DNA of 64,000 nucleotides from Paramecium octaurelia. Its lineage: Eukaryota > Ciliophora > Oligohymenophorea > Peniculida > Parameciidae. Shown one piece after another: positions 37,522 to 48,622 of this stretch. The translations under genes and the position numbers were made by a program. The stretch covers positions 62,001-126,000 of the forward strand of contig CAJJDP010000150.1 in the NCBI GenBank assembly GCA_905182995.1, read 5' to 3'. How positions within the stretch are numbered: position 1 is the stretch's first letter; every line of letters begins with the position of its first letter. Below the pieces are notes generated by a model, which was not told the DNA's origin, made no database searches, and was given only the letters and a program-made list of their open reading frames with translations.

Positions 37522-39517
37522 ATGAGTTCGGATGGAGAAACACCTAAATTGAAAAGTTAAGGATCCAGACATGACACGACTAACTCATCTTTAGCCAACA
37601 TAGGAGGAGCTCAACAAAACCTGTAAGTTTTGAACGACCGCAAAGTTCTAATGATCTATGCATCAGGAGCCACTGCTGCAGAAGGCGAAGTCAATGAATC
37701 TCATATGACCGTCTTAAAAGGAAGACTAGAATAAAGATTGAAAAATATTTCGTTTCTCTGTGATCTTGAATACACTTAAGTATTTGATAAATCATATCTC
37801 AAAAGTACCATAATCAAGATGGATGTCTTACAACTCCAATATCTGAATTTGGAAGGAGAACAGTCTACAAAGTTATGGAATTGGAACAAATAACCAATTC
37901 TAGACAAACGGTATTTGTAATTCTAATATCTAGTCATATGCTGATATCAGACACATTGCAGAAATCATCAAAGAGAATTATGAAAAATATAGTGCCTTCG
38001 TCATTCTGAGTGGAATTGCAACTATCACTTATCTAGGCACTAACCTCTCCTTCATGTTAGAGAATCTACAAAAAACTGTAGTAATAACTGGTTCTTTAAT
38101 ACCTCTGTCATTCATGAGAAATGACGCATTTTAAAATATCTTAGACTCCTTAATTTTAGCTGGCCATTTCTTGATCCCAGAAGTCGTAATAGTCATGGAT
38201 CATAAAGCCTACAGGGCCAATAGATGTAGACAATTGAAATGCGATTCATTGGATTGTATTGAGAGTCCAAATTTCCCCCCTTTGGTAGAATTTGGAATTA
38301 ATATCGAAATTAAATGGCAATTGGTGTTAAGAAGAGGAGAGCAAATGTTCACCAATGACGAAAGCACCTTGGAATTAGCCCCTCCTTTTGTGACTGACAT
38401 CATTATCATAAAGATCACACCATACACAAGTGTTGAACACATTCGACATATATTGAACACCCCAAAATTGAAATGTTGCATATTAGAGTGTTACCACTTC
38501 GGCGAGATGCCTCACAATCAGGAGTTGTATAATGTATTGTTGTATGCTCAATAACAATTGGGAATTATATTGATTCAAATATCACAATGCACTAAAGGCC
38601 AACCTATCATAAATTTCAAGAAGATAGTTAATGGCATCATCGTCTAATATGACATCACTCCGGAAAGTGCTTAAGCCAAAATAGCATACCTTTTAGGCAA
38701 GGGATATAGTTAATAGGAGATCTTTCGAAAATTCCCATAGAATTTGTAAGGAGAAACCGAATCTGTTAGGTAGTTCGAGAAATTCGAGGGACAAAAGCAG
38801 CATTTCATCTAAACTATATTGGAGACTCTACAGAAAACATCAGGGGATGAACAAATTAGTCAGAATATGGACATTATGAATAAATATATCATTCCGAATT
38901 TGGGATGCTTTCTTGCCACAACAGGATAATTAGAGTTGATCAAGGATCTAAGAAGGAATGAAGGCAATCTCAATATCCCCGATTTCGATGGGAGAACTGT
39001 ACTTCATTTGGCTGCAGCTAATAAATAATTTGAAATCATAAAGTACTTAATTGAAGAAGTCCATGTGGAAATAAATCCAATCGATTACTTAGGGTATTCC
39101 CCCATGTATGAGGTGTTAATCAGCAGAGATAAAGAATTACTATTATTCTTCTAGCAGAATGGAGGCATCATCTCAGCGCCTCATCATGTAATGGTGGATT
39201 TAATCTTAAGTTCTGGCTTGAATGGAGATTTGTAGATGCTAGAACTCATATTTCATGGAGGAATCAAAAACCTGAATGAGTTTGTCAATGTTGATAACCG
39301 TAACATCGCTCATATGGCTGTCATGTCCATGAATTCTAAAATCATTAAATTCTTGAGATTTAAAGCTAAATTCGACTTTAGTGAAAGAGATCGATGGGGT
39401 AGCACTCCATATGAAAATGCTATTGAAATCAAAAGCAAGAAAATTAAAATGTAAATGTTAAACGAAGTTGCTATCAATGAAATCATCGAGATGTTGGCTA
39501 CAATAGGAAATGAATGA
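37522..39517 (+). CDS. L-asparaginase-like (ASPG type) protein with ankyrin repeats, probably inactive
   Basis: About 640 aa. The N-terminal two-thirds is a type-I asparaginase fold and the C-terminal third is ankyrin repeats (TVLHLAAANKQFEIIKYL, NIAHMAVMSMNSKIIKF, WGSTPYENAIEI), the layout of the 60-kDa lysophospholipase/asparaginase family. ATG at 37522. A 26-nt intron joins EYTQ to YHNQDGCLTTPISEFGRR, and a 23-nt intron joins SRQT to SYADIRHIAEII. Fold motifs are kept (LSFMLENLQKTVVITGSLIP; ESPNFPPL). The catalytic ones are not: the usual HGTDTM reads SGIATI, GGTIG reads SGATA, and DSS reads NSR, so the nucleophile-activating Thr-Asp pair is missing. It may act as a regulatory or amide-sensing protein. 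Confidence 0.88.
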
Positions 39518-39539
39518 TTTATTTATTAATATGCTTATT

Positions 39540-40515
39540 GCTAAGACAATATACCCATATTATCAATTAGGAGGAGGCATTCCTTTATTCTCATTTCTAA
39601 ATTGTTTTCTCTTAATTCAAAAGATACTGACTTCACCTTTTTGATTTCTAAAAAATATTATCATTTTAATCTTTGTTATTTATAATTAATTCAAATTTTC
39701 TTCAATCATTTATCTTATAATTCTATTAATAAATATGATAGAATATAATTCACCTTTTGTGTATTATAAATTCTTATAGTATCTATCATATTATTAATTT
39801 CTTATGACAAATATTAGAATACCACTTACTTGAAACATATAAACTGTATCAGTTTGTATAAACTTCTTCTAAAATTTTCTTTTTTCTTCATCCAATGCAA
39901 AACCACTTCAACTTCTCAAAAGTTTATCTTTGTAAATTTAAGGAATTACGATTTATTCTACTTTTTATGTAGATCTTTTTAGCAAAGATTTGTAACAATT
40001 GTATGCCGATTAAATACCTGTATATATAAATCCTAAAAATCAATGTCGGGTTAAACATCATTAACTTATTCATCCAATAAAACCGCTAAGCCTATAGAGT
40101 AAAATTGAACAAATGAATCCTTTTTAGCTAAGGTTAAATTAGTAATTGAATTTCATATAATTTTATTTTTCCACTCAAGATCTAAATCATCATCATTAAT
40201 GATATTTTAACTAATAATTGTGACCATCATATAGGGTTCCTATAAATTTGAAGATAATAATAATTCCCCTTTTCTTAAATGTACCTTTCCTAAAAGATTA
40301 TATCCTTCAGAATTCAATTACTCCACCTTATTCTACGCCTTCGCTCCAATCGTATTCCATCTCTCGTCCTAGTGCATATTATGAATATATGCTATTTTCT
40401 AAAATGGACTTCCTTCAAGTGTAAAATTTAAAGAATTTGACAATCTGAGTACCTCCTCTGCCAAATTAAATTCTAATTCCAAACCTTTATATGAGAACAA
40501 TATTGGATTCAGCAT
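39540..40515 (-). CDS. multi-exon hypothetical gene, structure unresolved
   Basis: ATG at 40515 opens a good coding frame: MLNPILFSYKGLELEFNLAE, LEGSPFQKIAYIHNMHQDE, EQLNSEGYNLLGKVHLRKGE, PYMMVTIISQNI. A TGA at 40153-40155 interrupts it, yet the same frame continues convincingly (ITNLTLAKKDSFVQFYSIGL). No GT...AG pair of suitable length spans the stop. Further minus-strand coding traces (ALDEEKRKFQKKFIQTDTVY near 39.9 kb, SVSFELRENNLEMRIKECLL near 39.6 kb) suggest the gene runs to about 39.5 kb, but exon joins are unclear. The gene may be decaying, or it may hold a sequencing error. The beta-rich first part might be C2-like, though this is weak. Confidence 0.42.
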
Positions 40516-40648
40516 TAAACATTTGACTTAAGTGAACCCAAATGAAGCTCACAATCTATAAGAATATGTTGTATATTTTGGAAAATCTGAACTTTAACAA
40601 AGCATTGCTTAAACACCTTAAAAGCATATTTATATATTTATAATTTAT

Positions 40649-41365
40649 ATGAACAGATTGTCATTGCCTACAGAAACCAAAGACAATGAGTTCTTTGATG
40701 AGGATGCTATTTCAAAATCAACCATCTAGGCACTAAACAATTCCTTTGATAAGGAACAATTAGATGAATAGATTGAAAGACCATTCACTCCTTTGGATGC
40801 TCAAGTTGACTCTATACCTAAAGAATAGTGTAGATTTTGTAAGCGACAATTCTTTTAAGGAAAGTTAGCTCTACACTTACGTAGTTGTACTGCAGATCAC
40901 CCTTTTCTCAAAAAATCTAATAAGCAAAAAACTTAATTACCTTTAACTTAACCAGTTATTCAGCCTTGTCCTTATTGCCATAAGAAATTGAGGAATCCTC
41001 AAATTCATGCTCTAAAGTGTCTTGCTAGACCAAAAGCGTTAGACAAATATAAAGTCATTGCATCTATAAATGAAGAAGAAGAAGCAGATGAAACATTACT
41101 CTAGGAACTCTCCTCAAGTCAACCTACTTTTTTGCCTAAAATCAAATAGCGTCCTGAAAACTTGTTATCTCGCTCTGTTCCTATCGTTAAATGCCCTTCT
41201 TGCCAGAAAACATTTGAATAAAAGGCAGCTGATAAGCATATTTAACTATGCTTTCGAATGAGCAGTGGCAATAAATTTCAGAGAAGTGTATTCTGTACTA
41301 ACTGTGGAAGCAAATTAGCTAATAATCATAAGTACTGTGGTTCTTGTGGAAAAAAAAGACTATGA
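40649..41365 (+). CDS. multi zinc-finger (ZC2HC-type) protein
   Basis: Intronless, 238 aa. ATG at 40649: MNRLSLPTETKDNEFFDEDA. It contains three C2HC fingers of the ZC2HC1 kind: CRFCKRQFFQ...LHLRSC, CPYCHKKLRNPQIHALKC and CPSCQKTFEQKAADKHIQLC. A C-terminal zinc ribbon (CTNCGSKLANNHKYCGSCG) follows. An acidic linker (INEEEEADETLLQEL) separates fingers two and three. Related proteins are found in ciliates and in animal ZC2HC1 genes, often ciliary or nucleic-acid-linked, but the exact role is unknown. Stop 41363-41365. Confidence 0.87.
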
Positions 41366-42011
41366 CAAAATTATAAAATTGCAATTTTATTCTCATAATT
41401 TATTATCTCATTTTTTACAGTTACTTTTTAATTAATATCTTTGATGGTTGTAAGTGCCTCAAATTTTATATTACATCCAAATAGATCTGTCATTACATTA
41501 TAAACAATTTATATCAATTATGTGATCTTTATATGTAATTTACAAAGATTATTTTATCTTGAATTTTTAATTTTGAATCATGAATAATGTAATTAAATAA
41601 CTTAAATATGATACATGATTTTAATCAAAAGTAATATTATCTAAGCTTACTAGTTGAGGAAGATTTATAGATATAGATTCCAAAATTTAGTTATTATTTC
41701 CTCTGTATTTATGATCTCAAGCCAATCTTAATCCTTGGAAAGTCAGTGGATAATATTTGTATCTATTAAATTCTTTAATAAATGATTAAATTAATACTAA
41801 TTTTGACTTTTTTTGGGAGAATTATTAAAAGTATTTTAATAATTAAATTAGTTTATCATTGCAAAAATAAAAGCTTAATTTTCTTTTCTTCTTATGTGAT
41901 TATTCACTAAAGTTTAGTAGATAAGATTGATGATCTTAAGAAAACATTTATGCCTTGCTTTTAATCAAATAATAATTAAATGACATATAAAATCAAACCA
42001 TGTAACTTTTA
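41366..42011. other. intergenic spacer
   Basis: About 645 bp of AT-rich DNA between two plus-strand genes. I see only short unconvincing frames and no repeat or RNA gene. Confidence 0.55.
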
Positions 42012-42494
42012 ATGATGAAGAATGAATGTGTACCTATATTTCAGAGATCAATTGAAGATATTTTACTAAGCGGATTTAAAAGGTTAAAGGGAAACAAGAG
42101 AGAGCGATAAGTCAAGCAGATTAAGTTGTTTAAGAGTACCAGGAGGATAATTAGACTGAAATTTATGATTTATAAAAGAAATGGAGGATTAAAAAGGGAG
42201 GAGGAGATGTAATTAGGATTTAGAGAAAGAGGAGTCAGTGATCAAGAGTTGGAATAAGTAAATAAATAAGTTGACGAATTCGACTATAAAAAGAGATTAT
42301 AAGATGAATTATTGATGATAGAAAAAGGTGTATCTAAATTTAATTTCTTAATGGAAAAAATTAATTAAGTAGACGCAAAAATTAGTCGAAGTTTGGATTG
42401 GCAGTATTGTATGAATAGTTATTTAAACAGGCTTTGGGATGATTAACTAGAATTGAAACAAGATATTGGACCTTTTTACTATAATGAATTTTGA
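42012..42494 (+). CDS. charged hypothetical protein, 3' end uncertain
   Basis: ATG at 42012: MMKNECVPIFQRSIEDILLS. It is very rich in K, R, E and Q, with coiled-coil character (ELEQVNKQVDEFDYKKRLQD, FLMEKINQVDAKISRSLDW), and ends at TGA 42492-42494 (DIGPFYYNEF). A second coding-looking frame follows immediately at about 42.52-42.78 kb (MVEGEENDNKSKFLIIERTS). If the two belong together, the join would need a very short (about 16-nt) intron. No domain was recognised. Confidence 0.5.
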
Positions 42495-42810
42495 AAAAAA
42501 GGATAGGTGAAATAAGCAGAAGTGAAGATATTATATAATAATATATGGTCGAAGGAGAAGAAAATGACAATAAGAGCAAATTTCTAATAATAGAAAGAAC
42601 ATCAACAAGGGAAGAAACGGAGAGTGTTAAATTTGATAAGAAGAGTACTCTTTTTTAAAGAACTTATAAGAGAGAGGAGTCAAAAGTAGGGCGAGAACAT
42701 GAAAAATAGGAAATGTGGAGATATGTCAAACAGAGATATAAAAGTGAGTGGGAAACAAATTAAAATAGAAATGGTTTTTGTTTATAATATATATATTGTA
42801 TTAATAATAA

Positions 42811-44302
42811 ATGTTTTAGAATGATGGTAATGGGTAATCGCCTAATTGGTTTTCATCGGAAAGGCAGGCAGTAAAGGTATATCGCAATAATGCAAACCAA
42901 TGCCCGGCAATAAAAAATCACACATCTGTGCATTACAAGAATTAGATATTTATATTTGGAGGATATGATTCTAAAAAGAATCACAATGATATCCATATTT
43001 ATAAGGATGGGAATTGGACGAAGTGCAAAGCCAATGGGAAAATACCGGAGAGTAGGAATGGACACACAGCTACTGTTGTAGACAATAAGATGTATGTGAT
43101 TGGTGGTTGGCTGGGAAGTGGGATCTATGCCAGTAGAGATGTGTATGTATTAGATCTGGATTGTTTGAATTGGATACTAGTGAATACGATGGGGGAAGTA
43201 TGATTACAAAATAAAGTTAAGGTTCCAGGTCCATGTAATATGCATAGTGCTGATTAGGTTGGTTAGTTGATATTTATCTTCAGAGGAGGAGATGGTAAGG
43301 ATTATTTGAATGATCTGCACAGTTTCAATATCAAAACCAACATGTGGAAATTAGTATAGACAGCAGAGAATTAGAGGCCTCCACCAAGAGCCAATCACAG
43401 TTCTGCTGTGTGGCAAAACAAACTGTTCATTTTTGGAGGTTGGGATGGATCCAAGAGACTGAATGATTTACATTGTTATGATGTGACAACCAATAAGTGG
43501 TGTGAATTAAAGCCAATCCAATCTCCGAGTGCCAGGGCAGGAATGTGCATGACTACTATTGAGAATAAGATCTATTTGTTTGGTGGCAGCGGACCATAAA
43601 CTACTTGTTTTGGAGATTTGCAATGTTATGATCCTATTAAGAATGCCTGGAGCACAATTGAGTTACAGGATGATGAACAATTCGAGAAGGCCAGAGCAGG
43701 TCATAGTATGACTGCTATAGGTAATCTAATTTATGTATTCGGTGGATCTTGCGGATCCTATTATTTCAAGGATTACTTCATTATTGATACTGACCCGCCT
43801 CCAAACATTTCTGTGACTGATTTTAATAATATCTCTATAAATCAGTATTTCAGAGGGTTTTTCAATTCGCCTAAGTACAGTGATATAATTTTTGTTGTGG
43901 AGGACAAACACTTGTATGCTCACAAAATAGTTTTATCTCGATATGAAATGTTTAATAAGATGTTTGAATGGGAATACAAAAATCAATAATAGAAAGTTTA
44001 TATAAATGATTGTTCGCACTTAATTTTTGAATAGTTGTTATACTTCATTTACTCAGGAGACGTAAGTGTGATTCTTATTCTAGTTACAATGCGATTAATT
44101 TTAATAATCAGTTGAATTCTACAGACAATTCTTGTAATTGGCTGATTATTACTTGATACCAGATCTGAAATCCTTGTGTGAGAAACAGTTGTCCTTATTG
44201 GTTGATAACACTACTTTCCCTAAAATTAAGCTCTATGCTGAATAAATGAATGCAAATTAATTGTTAAAATTTTGTGAATGGTACGAAAGCCATAATAACT
44301 GA
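42811..44302 (+). CDS. Kelch-repeat protein with C-terminal BTB domain
   Basis: About 480 aa. ATG at 42811: MFQNDGNGQSPNWFSSERQA. Kelch beta-propeller blades are obvious: IFIFGGYDSKKNHNDIHIY, MYVIGGWLGSGIYASRDVYV, LFIFGGWDGSKRLNDLHCYD, IYLFGGSGPQTTCFGDLQCY and IYVFGGSCGSYYFKDYF. Introns of 24 nt and 22 nt were placed (GTATGATTAC...GTTAAG; GTAAGTGTGA...TCTAG). The C-terminal part is a BTB/POZ domain (FNSPKYSDIIFVVEDKHLYA, HKIVLSRYEMFNKMFEWEY, LYFIYSGD) followed by a BACK-like stretch. Animal relatives include LZTR1 and Kelch-type adaptors of CUL3 ubiquitin ligases, and a substrate-adaptor role is the natural inference. Stop 44300-44302. Confidence 0.93.
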
Positions 44303-44332
44303 TTCTATATATATTTCTTTAATATTTATTAA

Positions 44333-45795
44333 TCACTCAATCAGAGTTTTACTCCAAAATTAGTCGTGCCATTATTTAAATGTGTTCTTGATAGCTTGTC
44401 TGGTTGATGTCAGAATTGCTGGGTCATTAGCGCTGGGAGCTTTCAAATCGACACAATGTGAGCAATCGTCACAATCAATTAAATAAGTTATGACTTTGCT
44501 ATTAGCCTTAGTGGTTTTAGTCAAAGAAGCTCTTTACCAAGGGTCTTCTCCTCCGTTGGTCATAATCAAATGATCAACGTTCAAATTCAAACCTCCGAAA
44601 TAGGCTTCAGTGACTCTGACGTCCGGCCATACTACTTCTCCCTAAGAGTAGGCATCATTGCACCACTCTCTCCACCAATCCAATGTCATTTCATAAGATC
44701 TTAAGGATTCTTTATTCTACAATATATATTGTGCATACCTATGGAGGTGTTTATAAGTAGGCAACCTCGGTGCAGCATTGGAAATACCATTGACGATGTT
44801 AAGAATTCTCGTCGATGGTCTCGTTTCTTAAGTAGTAGGCACCGTATTGTTTGTAACTGTCTCCTTGAGATAGAGCGATCTCCTTAATGTATTCAGCCAT
44901 TCTCTCGACTGATGGCAACGACTCAAGAGTTTGACAGAACTTAGTTCTCTTTCCCTATTGGACCATTTAGACGATGGTGTCAACCCAGAACCATCTGAAT
45001 TCGTTGTCTGTCATCTTTCCACATCTAAAGGATTCCTTGAATGCCTATTTGGTGTTGAAGTTCTTTAGGTTCTTGTCGACGTAACCATTCAACAACTGCA
45101 AGTAGAGGGGACATCTAGATGTTGTTAAGGGAGATATATGTACTATTCGCCACTCTTGCTTGTACTCTTTCTAATTTGATCATCGAATTCCCAGAAGTCT
45201 AGGACTGTGTTGATGACTCCGCTACTAGCCAAATTACCGACTGTCAAGTGAGGGTACTTGTATCTGAACCAAGCTGACAAAGCCCCAGGATATGAGCCTC
45301 CAATTGCATACCTATGTAAAGATATCTTATGTACCATGGCAATGTAGAATCGATGCTGTGGAGCTTGAGTCTCTTGATTTACAATATAAAATAGGCGAGA
45401 TCATCCAAGGCTTGATGGACATTTAAATAAGACAAGTTCTCCAAACTCCATGAATCGGCTCCGAATGGTTGAGATTGTCCATAGAATCTGTGTTCTAATG
45501 CTATAACAACTGCACCTAGATCCTTAGCCAATTAGAAGGAGAATGAGTTGTCACTCACACCCTAGCAATTCCATTCTCCACAGATGTATAAGATGACTCC
45601 ACCTTTGGTGGGATTAAAATATTAGGAATACACATGGTATCTCTATTGCCATGTCTGAGTATTGGCTGGGTCACTGTGATCCAAGAGCTATGTGAATTGA
45701 AAAGTCTCTTTAGTTTCTGTAAATGGTCCTTACGTCAACACATGAGGAGCGATTGCGTAAGAGCAAATTGTTAATGCTGACAAAATCAAATACAT
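44333..45795 (-). CDS. serine carboxypeptidase S28 (lysosomal Pro-X type)
   Basis: Secreted or lysosomal peptidase that removes residues after proline, related to PRCP/DPP7. ATG at 45795 begins a clean signal peptide (MYLILSALTICSYAIA). Family motifs: TQLLDHSDPANTQTWQQRY, GGVILYICGEWNCQG, ALEHRFYGQSQPFG, the nucleophile in AIGGSYPGALSAWFRYKYP, the Asp in GGEDPW and the His in DDCSHCVDLKAPS. All three catalytic residues are therefore present. The end (WHDQFWSKTLIE) stops at 44333-44335, 30 bp from the convergent Kelch gene. The frame upstream of its ATG stays open into the neighbouring gene, with no TGA between, but the signal peptide supports this start. Confidence 0.93.
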
Positions 45796-45824
45796 AATTT
45801 ATTAATTAAATTACACAATATCAA

Positions 45825-46173
45825 TCAAATATATATATAGTGCCATCTCCTCATCACATAAATCATCATAGTATTAAATAATTGAAGAACTGCTTTATAA
45901 TCTACCATTAATGGGGTTAAAAATTGTATCAAACATCTTTCCATTGTAAGCTGCTCTATCCCCTTCATATCAGAATTTAAGGTTAATTAAACCTCTGATC
46001 AACAAAGTCTCATTCTTTAAAATTGATTAAATCAAAGTTATCTCATTGAATTGACTTTAGCTGATCTCCTTCTGAAAATGAATTTCCAGAACCTGAAGCT
46101 GTATAATAGATTATTCTATTGTTTTAAGTTTAATCAATTGATTTCTCAACACATTTCCTAATCTCATAGCCAT
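45825..46173 (-). CDS. small helical hypothetical protein, 3' end uncertain
   Basis: ATG at 46173: MAMRLGNVLRNQLIKLKTIE, then SIIQLQVLEIHFQKEISQSQ and QSILKNETLLIRG. A 30-nt intron removes a TGA and continues DRAAYNGKMFDTIFNPINGR. Unspliced, the frame then runs without a stop into the signal peptide of the S28 peptidase. A 16-nt intron (GTAGATTATAAAGCAG) would give a stop at 45825-45827. It is a helical protein of about 100 aa. The function is unknown. Confidence 0.5.
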
Positions 46174-46510
46174 ATTTCTTATATGTCTCCAATAACCATT
46201 TTGTCTGTATGGATTTCAATTTTTAAGTTTGAGAATGACCTTCACTTATTCAAAAAAATGCTGTTTGTCCTTTAATTATTATATCAATTTGGATGGAAAT
46301 CATATTCTCAAACAAAAAGAATAGATTAAAGGGGTCTGTTAATGGCAAGAATTGTTGGGGGATGGTTTAGTTGAGTTATTTATAATTAGGTTAATAATGA
46401 ATGCTCATTGGTTCTGGGGTTTAGAACATAGATTCTGTGTTGATTAACTTAAAGTGATTAGTAGTATAATTGCATCTGATTATATTGATTTAAATTTTAA
46501 ATTATAATAT

Positions 46511-47615
46511 ATGAGTAAGGATAATAAGGGTGAAATCGATGTTGATAGCATCATTGAGAGACTGTTGAGTGTCAGAGGGAGCAAACCAGGGAAGAATGTC
46601 AACTTAACGGAGGCGGAAGTCAGAGGATTGTGTATAAAAGCTAGAGACATTTTTATTTCTCAACCAATTTTATTGGAACTTGAGGCTCCATTAAAGATCT
46701 GTGGTTAGTTTATGATAATATGGGTTTGTAGGTGATGTGCATGGTTAATATTTTGATTTACTTAGATTGTTTGAGTATGGAGGATACCCTCCTGAGAGTA
46801 ATTATCTATTCCTTGGTGATTATGTTGATAGAGGTATAATTAAAATGGTCTATTCGATAGGGAAGCAATCATTGGAAACGATTTGTCTGCTTCTGGCTTA
46901 CAAAATAAAATATCCTGAGAATTTCTTTTTGCTTAGGGGCAATCATGAATGTGCATCCATTAACAGAATATACGGATTCTACGATGAATGTAAATAGATC
47001 GATCGTGCAATATAGGCAAGAGAAGATATACTATAAAACTATGGAAGACCTTTACTGATTGCTTCAATTGTTTGCCAGTGGCTGCATTAATTGACGAAAA
47101 GATTTTGTGCATGCATGGTGGATTGTCGCCTGAATTATCCAACTTGGAGCAAATCAGAAGGATCATGAGACCGACAGACGTGCCAGACACTGGGTTGCTC
47201 TGTGATTTATTGTGGTCTGATCCTGACAAGGATGTGCAGGGATGGGCTGACAATGAGAGAGGAGTTTCATATGTTTTTAGTCAAGAGATCGTTTAGGTCT
47301 TTCTGAAAAAGCATGAGTTGGATCTGATATGCCGAGCACATCAAGTAGAAATACATTATGTATATTACATATAGGTAGTTGAAGATGGATATGAGTTTTT
47401 CAGTAAAAGATAGTTGGTCACACTATTTTCAGCTCCCAATTATTGTGGTGAATTTGACAATGCAGGTAAAACACCCTCTCATTACAATTAAATTAGGATC
47501 CATGATGACTGTCGATGAATCGCTCATGTGTTCTTTTTAAATTTTGAAGCCAGCAGAACAGGGACAAGGAGCATCCCAATAGAACAAAGCAGGAAGTGCT
47601 AAATTTGTGAACTGA
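46511..47615 (+). CDS. Ser/Thr protein phosphatase PP1 catalytic subunit
   Basis: Metallo-phosphatase of the PPP family, about 320 aa. ATG at 46511: [20 protein letters not shown]. All PPP signatures are present: [18 protein letters not shown] (joined over a 28-nt intron), [15 protein letters not shown] (27-nt intron), [25 protein letters not shown] after a 26-nt intron, [25 protein letters not shown] (28-nt intron) and [15 protein letters not shown]. The spacing and [11 protein letters not shown] place it in PP1 rather than PP2A or calcineurin. The C-terminal tail ([14 protein letters not shown]) is variable, as usual. Stop 47613-47615. Confidence 0.95.
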
Positions 47616-47671
47616 ACCATCATCTATTATAATAATTAAATTTAGGCATTTCATCACAATATATATTTTTA

Positions 47672-48569
47672 ATGATAAATAATAAGCAATTGTCATAGAT
47701 TGATCTCACAGCTATAGAAATGGTATTCGCTCTCCTCTTGCTAAGTTGTGTCACCTACACATGGTTTACGTTTGTCTCACTTCAGCTTACCATCATATTG
47801 GCTCTAACACTTTGTTCCCTTGCTGTTCTGTTGAAGATCAAGTGGACAAGAATCAAGCGAAAGGGATTCCTAAACAATGTCTCTCAGAAACTTCGAAAGG
47901 TCTTATTGGAGAGATCCTTATTTGATATTTTGTGCGATATATGGTATTTCGAAACAATTAAGAGACATGTAAGAGTATTTTTAAGTCCATTTCTAATTAA
48001 AAAAACCCCTGAAGAAATTATCGAATCCTTTGATGATATCAATCCTTAATTGAAAGAAGCCATCCTCAGAAAAGGAACTATTAACTTATTCCCAGAACCA
48101 ATCAAAAAGGAGTTAGTGGAAAATTACATCTAAGAAGATGAACTACAGATCGATTAGGACAAGCAATTGCATTAATAAATCATCCAACAGCCAGTCAAAG
48201 TGGAACATTGGGATAGATATGCCGATTATGAACAGTACACATAAAGAAATAGAAAAAACAACTCTTAAACCTTGTTGCATGTCATCTCATTGTTAATGCA
48301 TAAGCCCATTGTACATAAGGAGAATCATAGACTGAATCTGAGAAAGTAACCAAAGAATTTTTCAACTATTTTGTAGCTTATCCAGCAAAACCCAATCCCT
48401 ATTGGTTGGATCTGTCATCTGCATCGTTATCCAGATGTACTTTTCCAAATCCTCAAGGAGAATCTATCAAAAGGCATTCACCATCTTGTCATCTATGTCT
48501 TTGTTGGCATTGGCTTCCACTGCCCTTGGAGTGATGGCTTTAAGTAATAAAAAATAAAAAACATTATGA
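47672..48569 (+). CDS. four-helix membrane protein of unknown function
   Basis: ATG at 47672: MINNKQLSQIDLTAIEMVFA. Two adjoining transmembrane helices lie near the N-terminus (VFALLLLSCVTYTWFTFV, LTIILALTLCSLAVLL). A hydrophilic loop of about 170 residues follows (YADYEQYTQRNRKNNS), then, after a 31-nt intron, two more helices (SLLVGSVICIVIQMYF, ILSSMSLLALASTALGVMAL). It ends at TGA 48567-48569. The layout (helix pairs flanking a cytosolic loop) resembles ER or peroxisome shaping proteins, but no motif supports a specific family. Confidence 0.7.
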
Positions 48570-48622
48570 TTTTTATGAAATAATTATATATAACAAATAA
48601 TATAAATTTAATACAATTAGAC

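Noticed and set aside
46100-46340. Alternative minus frame starting MISIQIDIIIKGQ upstream of the small helical gene.
   Set aside because: It meets a TGA after 18 codons, and the frame starting at 46173 is longer and more coherent.
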